A DNA stretch of 64,000 bases, taken from assembly GCA_029204225.1 (NCBI GenBank), contig CM055113.1, positions 9,574,364 through 9,638,363 on the forward strand, given 5' to 3'. Origin of the DNA: Diphasiastrum complanatum. Its lineage: Eukaryota > Streptophyta > Lycopodiopsida > Lycopodiales > Lycopodiaceae. The notes beneath the pieces are model-generated. The model did not search any database. It saw only the letters and a list, made by a program, of their open reading frames with translations, and had not been told where the DNA came from. The number at the start of each line of letters is the position of its first letter. Within the stretch, counting starts at the first letter, position 1. Below, piece by piece: positions 1-8,375 of the stretch. The translations under genes were made by a program, and so were the position numbers.

Positions 1-1269
1 TTCTTCGGCCATCTCGATATATCTATCCTGGAAATTACTAAATTTAGTTAATATTTGATTAACTCATAGTGAAGTATTGTTGACCAAAAACTGACTAAAA
101 TTGACTCCAGTATCAACGAAGCCTAAAAGTGATGATCCAGACAGTCTTAAATGGTCTCTAAGAGTTCCATAAAGCCTTCATACAGATCCTATGAAGCAGT
201 ATGGGCTGAGAACCATGAATTCTTGGTTTCTAGAAGTCAAAATTGCTACAAACTTGATGGAACTGAAACATAAGCCTCTACCCATCAATTTACAGGTCTG
301 ATAGCTAATTACAAAGCCTTGCTAGCTTTCAGCCCTCAGAGGCCTGACGAGTTCGCGAACACGAAAGTCAAGAGACACGAAGCATGAAAGATTTGCGAAC
401 ACTTGATGAGAAGACATGAACACGAAAGATTCGCGAATGAGAATTTTTTGCGGTCGAACACGAGAAAGTCAGACGACAGAAACGAAACCAACGACGCGAC
501 ACGAAAAACGTCGCGAAACTTTTGCTGCCCTCACGCTCCAAAGAGTACCAACCAAGATCATGCAAGTACCCAGAAGTACAGATATCTGACCTGATGGCAT
601 GACGTCAGCAGATACACTCTAGGCCGTGGCTAATCTGCCACTCTTGTAATTTTCTGATTAGTTGTAGATGTTTAGTCACTCTAATCTTAAAAGTTACATA
701 GAACGACTATATACTTACTGGATGATACTTGACACAAGATGAGATAGAATACACATACAGTGTAGTAGTCTGATGCTAGTAAGCAATCAAGACGGAAATA
801 CAGACAAGAAGTCCGCCTGCGTGCGAGACAAGTTTTGTGATCAAGATCCATAGAGATCCACAAGTTCGCTAGTAAGCGAGACACCTATTTGTGAGAGAAC
901 TATATTTCTCTCACGCCAACGCACTGCGTGGATCTGCATGCAGTGCTTGAAGAATCAAAGAAAATCAATAGATGATCTTGTAGCCATTGAGCACATGTTT
1001 TCTTTTATGTTGTATGATCTCGAATGCAAATGTGTTTGCTGTTATTCATGTGTCTGATTCTCCCATTCATTTCATTCCGCACATTGGTTGAATTTGTTGA
1101 ATTGCATTAATTCATAAACATAGATCAGCAATGCCTAACTACATTTTGGAGAACTGTAGGAGTGACTCAGCTGGCAGTGTCCAGTGACCACATCTGAACT
1201 CCATCCGAATCGCAAGATAATCACGGGTGCTTCGCTTTCGCGACAGTTTTGCGAGAACCATTTCTCATC

Positions 1270-1304
<35 letters not shown>

Positions 1305-2990
1305 CTTTTGATATCGGGCTCTATTTCTAGAACATTCTCTGTTATCCAAGTTGCACGCTCCTTAGGTGCCCATGGATGAAGTTTTAGGGCACGAGTGGCT
1401 CAATCAAAATTCCAGAATCTCCTTTTTTCTCTAGTAGCCTAACACCCTACATTGCGTGGCAAAATATGTGATTCTAGCAAATTTTGCAGATTCTAGAGCG
1501 ACTGTGCTTGCATATTTTAGCGAATTTCGTGCAATTTCATGGGAGGATCTGTCATACTAGAGAATTCTGGCAGACTATAGAGCAACTGTGGTAGCGTTCT
1601 AGCACACTCCACGCGTTTCTATGGAAAAATCTGCGATTCTAGCGACTTTTGGCAAATTCTAGAACGACTGTGCTAAGGAGATTCTAGAGAACTCTGGCAG
1701 TTCTGGTAGATTCTAACGGTTTCAGCGGATTGTTTTCCATATCCCACTCCGGTGATCCCAGTGGCAAAGGTGGTTCAGGAGCATCTTTATTCTTTGCAAT
1801 CACATTGCAAACTCTCCAAAATCTCCCTATCACAGTTCGAAGTTTCTTTGTTGCTGCTCCTAAATTAACCTCCCCAAGTTCCAGTGACTCATTTACCTGA
1901 GCTTATGTTTGTTGGGCGTTACTGTGATATCTCGAAACACTTTTTCATCAGCTACAATGCAGTTTTTGTTTTACTGATTAAAGTGCTGATCAGACATAAG
2001 ATTGTTGTTCTTTTTTTTCATATCATAGTGTTATTTCATGTTGGGCTGTGCTAGCAGATCGTAGCCGATTCTCCATGCAGCTCTGAGAGCATTTGCTTAG
2101 CGTGACTCTGAGTGCTTTCATGAGCAAAGTCAGCACAGATTTTGCGCTGGTTCTGAGCACAATTGTTTAGCAAATATGATTGGCTTCAGTAGCATGATTG
2201 AGTAGATTTGTAAGCAAAATCTGAGAAGATTTTGAGCAAGGCTTTGAGCAGACTTGTTCTAAGCAGATTTAGAGGGCTGTTCTGAATCTGATGGTGGAAG
2301 CGTATTTAAGGCCTGTTTAAGTAAATTGTACGGATGCATACTAACAAGTCTGGTTCATGTGATGTTATTTCATGATAGTGTTCAACAATAGGAGTCATTA
2401 AAGTATTATGGAATGTGCCTAGCAGAGGACACTCCGGGCCTTGCCTAAACTTTTTTGGAAATCCTTATCAGGCAGATTGTTTTCTGCTCGGTAGCTTCCA
2501 TTGTGTAATGGATACTTTGACTTTTTTAACGTGTACATTATTAAGCGTAATAAGCAGTTTGACTTTGTTCAACTAGCGTGGAACTGCCACTTGACAGTCT
2601 GCCACTTGACAGTCTTAACACGATGACATTTGTTTTGGGACTTTGACCTAAAAAAGAGTAATCTTTTTCGGTATTTCTTAATGTTCCTAGTTTTAGGCCA
2701 AAATCATGGTTTTTTTAAGGAATCTCTTATTTGCAATTTTAAAAAAAATGTTAAAAAGTGTCTATTTTTAATGAAGCATTGCAGGATTTTATGTGCAAAT
2801 TTCATAAAACCATCATAATTACATACCGCATAACATTTCAAGACAACACATGATTTTTGGAAGTCCAAACGCCATTACACAAAAGGGCTTGAATTATATT
2901 ATACACATATTTTTTTCAAAGTACATTTTCTAAGGAATTTTCACTGATGCCTCTCAATTCAGAACTTAACATATTTTGAACACTCGTTTT
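1..2990. other. non-coding region, no supported gene
   Basis: No reading frame here looks like a protein. The stretch holds a CGCGAA-rich patch (about 350-520), a short CT microsatellite (1,273-1,300) and a degenerate tandem repeat (about 1,467-1,720). Around 2,080-2,280 words such as 'gagcagattt' recur loosely. The rest is AT-rich with no feature I recognise. Confidence 0.6.
1467..1720. repeat. degenerate ~80-bp tandem repeat
   Basis: Three diverged units of about 80 bp follow one another. Each carries a core of the form 'attctag...gcagattctagagcgactgtg'-like words (near 1,470, 1,555 and 1,633). A related 'ttctagaatatagagccact' word occurs at about 10,122, so this may be a dispersed family. 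Confidence 0.45.
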
Positions 2991-2993
2991 CAG

Positions 2994-3080
2994 CCGATGA
3001 GGTGGAAGACCCGTCTTCTTCATCAGAGTCGACTGGCATATCGTCTTCAGAATCCGCGTCCAATGTTGATAACAAACCTT
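2994..3080 (+). CDS. candidate orphan exon, Ser/Asp/Glu-rich
   Basis: An 87-bp open segment sits between a good acceptor (gttttcag) and a strong donor (gtaagt). It encodes an acidic serine-rich stretch that begins ADEVEDPSSSSESTG. The H3-like gene at 4,468 has a similar acidic serine-rich tract (SSESDAGESDSD) after its histone fold. This could therefore be a leftover exon of an upstream paralogue, consistent with the duplication of the downstream control region. No flanking exons were identified, so the call is speculative. Confidence 0.2.
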
Positions 3081-3106
3081 GTAAGTCAACTTTTCTCTGT
3101 TGTTGA

Positions 3107-3346
3107 GAAAGCAAACTGAATTCAAAATTAAACCATTTAAACAAAAATAATAGAACTGAAGTTCCACATATCGCTCTCAGGCGCAAACCCCCAGGTCAGA
3201 CAAGCACGTCAAGGCAACGTGCGCTCGAGAGAGATATTGGAAGCTGGAGTATCGGATCTGAGCGTAAGAACAACGAGCAGGAAAGAAAAGGGATACGAAA
3301 CGTGCTTGAATGCGATACCGGAGGATGCAGTATCGGATCCAAATGC
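3107..3346. repeat. direct repeat A, copy 1
   Basis: About 240 bp that recurs at 3,788-4,027 with scattered substitutions. Both start with 'gaaagcaaact', share 'tatcgctctcagg' and end in the 'gtatcggatcc' word. The copies are about 683 bp apart and lie in the same orientation. Confidence 0.75.
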
Positions 3347-3442
3347 ATAATAGTCAACGAGACGTAATGAGAGGAAGTGGCGCGCTTGAAATCGATATCT
3401 GGCAAAGCAATCGTAAATTTGCGTGAAAATTCAAGTCGGAAT

Positions 3443-3462
3443 GTGTGTGTGTGTGTGTGTGT

Positions 3463-3510
<48 letters not shown>
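3443..3510. repeat. (GT)n followed by (TA)n microsatellite
   Basis: About 20 bp of GT dinucleotides run directly into about 47 bp of TA dinucleotides, between repeat A copy 1 and repeat B copy 1. Confidence 0.95.
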
Positions 3511-3515
<5 letters not shown>

Positions 3516-3640
3516 TTTTGCATGTCTGGAGGAGTGACGAAGAAACACGTGTCGACATGTGATTGGCCAAAATAAATGCGCCGTACCTTGAATGATTGAT
3601 CTGACATCTGTCACGTGCGAGAATGACACGCGTTGATAAG

Positions 3641-3773
3641 GGATTCGCGCACGTGTCTCAGACCACGTGTCCCCATAATTGGATCATCATTATCAAAATG
3701 AAATTTCCACGTGGTCTAGTCATCTGACGACATGTGTCTAGGCCGTCTTTTCACACGTGCAAAAATTTGCGAA
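3641..3773. repeat. direct repeat B, copy 1
   Basis: About 130 bp running from 'gggattcgc' to 'cgtgcaaaaatttgcg'. It recurs at 4,031-4,156 in the same order and orientation relative to repeat A. Each copy contains several CACGTG boxes. Confidence 0.75.
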
Positions 3774-3787
3774 AATTCATTTAAAAA

Positions 3788-4027
3788 AGAAAGCAAACTG
3801 GATTCAAAATTAGACATTTTAAACAAAAATAACAAAACGAAAGTTCCAAATATCGCTCTCAGGAGCAAACCCCGGGTCCAACAAGCACGTCAAATCAACG
3901 TGCGCTCAAGAGAGATATTTGAAGTTGGAGTATCGGATCCGAGCGCAAGGAAAACGAATAGAAAAGAAAAGATTTGCGAGACGCGCTCGAATGCGATACC
4001 GGACGATGTAGTATCGGATCCAGGCGA
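3788..4027. repeat. direct repeat A, copy 2
   Basis: Second copy of the ~240-bp repeat seen at 3,107-3,346. Together with repeat B copy 2 it forms the module just upstream of the TATA box at 4,157, so the A-B module has been tandemly duplicated. Confidence 0.75.
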
Positions 4028-4030
4028 TTA

Positions 4031-4156
4031 GGGATTCGCACACGTGTCTCAGTTGGTCTCATAATTGGCTCATCATTGTAAGTACGGACATTCCACGTGG
4101 TTTAATCATCTGACGACAGGTGTCTCGGTCGTCTTTTCACACGTGCAAAAATTTCG
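4031..4156. repeat. direct repeat B, copy 2
   Basis: Second copy of the ~130-bp G-box-containing repeat. It ends immediately before the TATA box of the H3-like gene. Confidence 0.75.
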
Positions 4157-4166
4157 TATATATAAG
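4157..4166 (+). promoter_or_regulatory. TATA box of the H3-like gene
   Basis: TATATATAAG lies about 300 bp before the ATG of the H3-like frame and directly after repeat B copy 2. A transcription start near 4,190 would give a 5'UTR of about 280 nt that carries five copies of the 17-bp motif. Confidence 0.5.
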
Positions 4167-4467
4167 TCCTCAGAATTTTCATTTTTTTTCGCAAAATCTT
4201 TTAGCTCCCGATATCGCTCTCAAGCGCGCTCTTTCATCTTTCAAGCTTCCGCCCTCTCACAGTGCGCTCGAGTCCGATATCGCTAGCTGTGCAATATCGC
4301 TTTCGAGCGCGCATCTCTTTTTTGCAAATAGTCTCTATAGGTCTTGCGCTCGAAACCGATATTCAGTGCTGGTTTCGATCTCAAGCGCCCTTTCATCGCA
4401 AATTTTTTTGTTTTGATCCACTTTTGTTTTGTTCAAACTTCTTTTTGTTAATTTTCTTCTTCCGAGA

Positions 4468-5261
4468 ATGATGGCCAGGACCAAATCTACCGCCCGTGCC
4501 ATCACCACTGTACAGGCATCCCATTCTCGTGTTCCCCCTGGTATTGGCCGTAGGCATGGCAGAAAGCAGGTCTGGCTGAGGGAGATCAGAAAACTCCAGA
4601 GATCAACTGAATTGTTGATCTCTAGAGCTCCTTTCAGTCGATCTGTACGGAATGTCACTCTGTCACTTGGGTTGGATGTTCGTTTTGCCGTGACAACCAT
4701 GCAGGCCTTGCAGGGTGCTGCAGAAGATTTTTTGTCCCAATTTTTTGAGGATACTTGTCTTTTGGTAGTGCATGGTAAGCGTGTCACCATCATGCCAAAG
4801 ATTTCGTCAGTCTCAAAAGGCATCGGGACAGATATTTTGGTCTGCATGTTGATAATGCCAGCACCTCCAGAGACATGCCTCTGGATAGAACAAACATGCC
4901 TACTACCTCTAGGAGGAAGAGAAAGCAGGCTGTCCCCAAGAAGGCTTCCGTTCCTCCTAGACGTATCTCGGCCAAGAGAGCTCGTGTCTTCTTGAGCTCT
5001 GAGTCGGATGCTGGAGAATCTGACTCAGATCGAGAATCTTCACCCAGTCCTCCTCCTGTTATTCGTCCAGCTCCTCTACAAGTTTCATCATCAAAAGTGT
5101 TGATTACCCAAGAGGAGCTAGATAGAATAACAGAGAAATCTGTAAATATTCTTTCCACTTCTGTTTCTGCTCCTGTACATAATGTTTTTGTGAGAATTCC
5201 ATACGATCCAGCCCAGGTTTTTTTTTATTCTGACCATTATAATCGAGGCCTACCTAGCTAA
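4468..5261 (+). pseudogene. divergent histone H3-like gene with C-terminal extension, one frame change
   Basis: The second ATG (4,471) opens MARTKSTAR, the canonical start of histone H3. A shortened tail, an alphaN helix (LREIRKLQRSTELLI), an alpha2 region (MQALQGAAEDFLSQFFEDT) and KRVTIMPK follow. Loop 1 has the length of ordinary H3, not the longer CenH3 loop. The tail keeps K4 and R8, but residues 9-10 are AI instead of KS, and there is no further lysine until just before alphaN. After KRVTIMPK (4,800) the H3-like continuation (DFVSLKRHRDR) is in the -1 frame, as if one G had been lost from AAGGAT. That frame stays open to 5,261 and encodes a basic stretch (RRKRKQAVPKK), an acidic serine tract (SSESDAGESDSD) and a Pro/Ser region. 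It is either a pseudogene with a single lesion or a gene decoded by an unrecognised mechanism. CDS status is uncertain; H3 homology is confident. Confidence 0.6.
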
Positions 5262-5305
5262 CAAAATTGATCTTTTCAGCAACTTTTTTGATTTTTTTCT
5301 TCTAG

Positions 5306-5558
5306 ATACACGTAGAAGCTTTAGATTAGGTCCCAAATTTTGTGTTGAGCTAAAAGATAAGACCTCAGAAATATCAGATGCAATAGCAGAGGCTGGAGTT
5401 TCTTTTTTGCATAATAGTATTAGTTTCGATTCCCATGGTACAGTTTTTGTAGTTAGTCCATTTTTCATGGGAGCGGTAAAGGTGAAAAAAGCCAAGGCTG
5501 TCTATTTTATCGAGTGCAGTCCTATGGCGAAATTTTATTTGATTCCATATGAAAATAA
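5306..5558 (+). CDS. exon of unknown protein downstream of the H3-like frame
   Basis: The segment is open from at least 5,280 and follows acceptor-like ttcttctag (an alternative acceptor lies at 5,279). It encodes about 84 residues of mixed alpha/beta character (DTRRSFRLGPKF... to ...YLIPYENK) and ends at a strong donor, gtaagg. I do not recognise the fold. I could not find a donor in the preceding H3-like frame with the matching phase, so how or whether it joins the H3-like exon is unresolved. Composition and orientation suggest one transcription unit with the two exons that follow. Confidence 0.45.
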
Positions 5559-5682
5559 GTAAGGATTGCTCTTTTTTTTTTGTTGTTTTAATCTGGACTG
5601 TTGCATGCCTCATTGCTTTAATAAGAACGGAATTTTTTTTATAAATATGAATTTAATGATATTTGTATCTTGGTTGTTGCAG

Positions 5683-5872
5683 TCAACATTGGAGCCTAAA
5701 CATTCTTTTTGTAAAGATAAATAAGGAGGGAGTATCAAATTTTCTATGTGTAAAATTAAACTCAGCTGCAAATACACATAGTGAATTTGATTCTCTACTT
5801 CATGATGATGTCATTCGGGAAATACCGACAGCGACAACTTCAATTGGAGATATAACCATTAAATCTCTCAAG
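5683..5872 (+). CDS. internal exon of unknown protein
   Basis: It lies between acceptor gttgttgcag and donor gtatat. The 190-bp length exactly restores the reading frame left by the previous exon (2 nt + 190 = 64 codons). It encodes NQHWSLNILFVKINKEG and a hydrophilic stretch ending ITIKSLK. Phase agreement with both neighbours is the main support. The family is not recognised. Confidence 0.5.
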
Positions 5873-6188
5873 GTATATTCAATTTATCTCTGAGATGCAT
5901 GTAATCCTTTTTAGATTCAAATGTATCGTCATAGCATAAATAAAATTTCTATCATAATCTTACTAATTTTTGTTCTATATATGCATTGTGTACAACAAAA
6001 TGATGCTTTTAGTTGTGCATGGTTCATCCTGTACAATACGAAGCTATTTTTTGAATGGTATAATTTACAAACGGATGTAGATATTGAAAATGTAATATTC
6101 TATTCATTTGTAGTTCATTTCATTCCGATTCATATTTTATTACTATCATTGTTTGTAATTTGCTGATTCTCATATTTTGTGATGACAG

Positions 6189-6434
6189 TGCACTCTTGAG
6201 CCGTATACTCCTGATGATGTATATAGATTTTTGCAAGAGTTGATCAGAACCTTTGCCTATTATGGTGTAAGCATTGCACCTGCAATTGAGGGCCCTCAAA
6301 AGGAAGCTGCTCCTGTCTTAACAGCCTTTCAGGTTGTTCAGGATGCAGATCTTATTTTATATGATCAAAAAGGAATAAAAGTCCTTCCTAATACAGAGGA
6401 AGGCAATTTTGTAGCAGATATTCCTCTTGTCTAA
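6189..6434 (+). CDS. terminal exon of unknown protein, with a broken C-terminal repeat
   Basis: It starts after acceptor gatgacag in phase 0 and encodes CTLEPYTPDDVYRFLQELI... to a TAA at 6,432. Beyond that stop the same frame continues to a TAG at 6,543 and repeats the preceding segment: KGIKVLPNTEEG before the stop, KGIEALPETEEG after it. The ancestral protein probably ran through both repeats, and the TAA is a newer truncation. A short AT-rich 3' region follows. No known domain was recognised. Confidence 0.45.
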   Translation, partial: CTLEPYTPDDVYRFLQELIRTFAYYGVSIAPAIEGPQKEAAPVLTAFQVVQDADLILYDQKGIKVLPNTEEGNFVADIPLV

Positions 6435-6545
6435 AAAGGCATTGAGGCCCTTCCCGAAACAGAGGAGGGCGAGATTATAGAAGGAGCTGTTGCTTTATCA
6501 GTTCCTAATACTGATATAGAAAATATGAAAAAATTGATTGAATAG

Positions 6546-7034
6546 AGATCTATTTGTAAATAGAGAGACATAAAAAAAAAGATACAATCATTTTACTTGT
6601 AAACAACCCTTTTATGGGTTTTTTTTTATTGATATCACAATAGATTCTTACAATCAGCTTGTGTTCATAGTCTAATAATGGAATGCAATTTTTCTATAAT
6701 GATAAAAAGACATTGGCATGTATTTGCTAATAGTGAATCTCAATGTTCTTCCATAAGTTGGATTGTTTTGCTAATATCTCTGCATTTGATCTCGAGCTCA
6801 TGTCTTTTACATACCTGCATAAAATTAATATAAAGTTAGTTAGAATTAGTACAGAGTTTGTATTAGAAAGTTGTGATTGAAGCTATTCATAAAAGATCGA
6901 GTGTTTATAGTTACTTACGAGTTTACCATTGAAAATGAATCTGAAGTCTGAAAGTACATCATCTTGTAGGAGCAATAGTTCCCACCGGATGTAGACTCCA
7001 ATCTTCTTCCACCTCAACACATGTCAAGACGACA
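6546..7034. other. AT-rich intergenic stretch between convergent units
   Basis: No open frame is supported. The plus-strand unit ends at about 6,545 and the minus-strand frames end at 7,035, so this is the shared 3' region of two convergent units. I saw no clear polyadenylation motif beyond general A/T runs. Confidence 0.4.
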
Positions 7035-7643
7035 TCATTGTATATAATTCCAATATTTTTTTCGTTTTGAATGTCCACTGGCTTCCAAGTCTTGATCGAG
7101 TGGCACCCATTTACCTTTATTTTTTTTCCATCTTTGATAATGGAGGCATAAACTCAACATTTGTTTTTCAATTTGATAACGAAAGCACATGGAAGACATT
7201 TTAATTCTGTATTCTATTTCTCCATCTGATCTTTTGTCCCAGCCTTCATTCATAAGTTCAGATAATAAACTATCTGATAAATTTTTGCATACAAACATCG
7301 TTGGGGTTTTGTGTACATTGATACTTGAAAAGAAATCCACAAATATATTCAAGGAAATAAACCAACTCAATTTGACTGTTTTTTATCTTGTGCTCATTTT
7401 TAATGAATTTTTTACATCATTATATATCTTGCAACGAAATGATTCTGAAACTGTAGCATCTAGTGCAATCCATTCATCACTTTCAAAGCTAGGTAATGGA
7501 ATTGGTACTAAACGTCCAAAATCTTCTTTTGTATCAGGAATGTACATTGATTCATAAAAAAAAATTCCACTATTAGCTAGATCTTTTGCAGTTCTACCTC
7601 GATATTGCAGCTGTCCAATATCAGTGTGAATAACATCTAACAC
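7035..7643 (-). pseudogene. minus-strand reading frame of unknown function, one in-frame TAA
   Basis: From 7,643 down to 7,035 one frame stays open except for a single TAA at 7,385. The part before it includes LDVIHTDIGQLQYRG and IPLPSFESDEWIALDA. The part after it includes FVCKNLSDSLLSEL and a basic C-terminus (SGHSKRKKYWNYIQ). The length of about 200 codons with one stop in AT-rich DNA argues for a recently decayed gene. No family recognised. Confidence 0.35.
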
Positions 7644-7781
7644 ACCTACTAAAGATCCACTCGGCTCTCATTCATTTATGTTGGATGGATATAAATCTGC
7701 AAGAGAAAAATAATTAGATTGGCAAGTTTACTATTAGATATTTATGAATGACAAAAATCAAAGTATCAAAAATATCAATAC

Positions 7782-8105
7782 TCATAGTTGCTTTTTTTGT
7801 GATCCTGATGGTTGAATCCTTGCACGTTTATCTCTGAATGCATATATATATACATGTTGGACTAGAATTTTAGAAATAGATTTTCCTCCTGATGATGTTC
7901 TAAAATCCAAAATTCTGGCCTTCCAATAAGATCGAAATGATAGTTTTGACCTTTTCCTTTTTCGAAATGCTCCTCTTGATGATGGATGCATCAAAACCCA
8001 AGAGTTTTTTGAATATTTTCTTGGCACCCATAATCCATTATCATCTGTCTTGTTGAATAGAAGCACATAGTCGATTGAGGAGCACGGCTTTCTTGATGGC
8101 GCCAT
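7782..8105 (-). CDS. minus-strand basic ORF of unknown function (107 aa)
   Basis: An ATG-initiated frame of 107 residues (MAPSRKPCSSIDYVLLFNK...) with an Arg/Lys-rich middle (FRKRKRSKLSFRSYWKAR) and C-terminus. It lies in the same orientation as, and between, two other minus-strand frames, so it may be one exon of the same decayed gene. No domain recognised, and it could be a chance ORF. Confidence 0.3.
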   Translation of the reverse strand: MAPSRKPCSSIDYVLLFNKTDDNGLWVPRKYSKNSWVLMHPSSRGAFRKRKRSKLSFRSYWKARILDFRTSSGGKSISKILVQHVYIYAFRDKRARIQPSGSQKKQL

Positions 8106-8375
8106 TCATAATTTGCATGCAAAAATCTGAAACAATGAACTATGAATCTGAACATTTGCGTAGACAAAAAGCCATGAATATGAGAAAAAGTGTTGGCGAA
8201 AAATTGAAACACTGATCTATTTGGCGCCACAAATTAACTCTGGTTATCCTTGTTAACCATGGTTTGACAATGCATATACATTAATGGTACATTGATTTTC
8301 TCATCTCAACCATCTGTCATATTCATTTTCAATATTTTTGGGTCTCTTCAGGTAGTGATGAATTGGAAGGATGGG

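Larger units (their letters stand above)
3546..4145. promoter_or_regulatory. cluster of nine CACGTG (G-box) palindromes
   Basis: CACGTG occurs at 3546, 3612, 3650, 3664, 3708, 3754, 4041, 4094 and 4140. In plants this hexamer is the core bound by bZIP and bHLH factors, including ABA-response and light-response regulators. Most copies belong to the duplicated repeat B. The role here is inferred from density and position only. Confidence 0.6.
3168..4388. promoter_or_regulatory. array of 16 copies of a 17-bp motif, mostly alternating strands
   Basis: The consensus is about RTATCGNNNYCRAGCGC. Plus-strand copies start at 3168, 3249, 3330, 3850, 3930, 4011, 4211, 4294 and 4372. Minus-strand copies start at 3221, 3302, 3382, 3902, 3983, 4264 and 4346. 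The order on the sequence is + - + - + - + - + - + + - + - +. Spacing inside each module is close to 80 bp between like-oriented copies. Five copies lie downstream of the TATA box, in the presumed 5'UTR, so the array is not confined to a classical upstream promoter. What binds it is unknown. Confidence 0.7.

Noticed and set aside
4468-4800. Centromeric H3 (CenH3)
   Set aside because: Loop 1 has the length of canonical H3 and the tail begins MARTK with KRVTIMPK at the end; CenH3 would have a longer loop 1.
4750-4802. Intron spanning the H3 frame change (gtaagc at 4,775)
   Set aside because: The donor looks good, but the only acceptor-like AG is ~25 bp away, too short for a plant intron, and it would remove the KRVTIMPK block.
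4795-4805. Programmed -1 ribosomal frameshift in the H3-like gene
   Set aside because: No canonical slippery heptamer (X XXY YYZ) is present at the junction; a one-base deletion is simpler.
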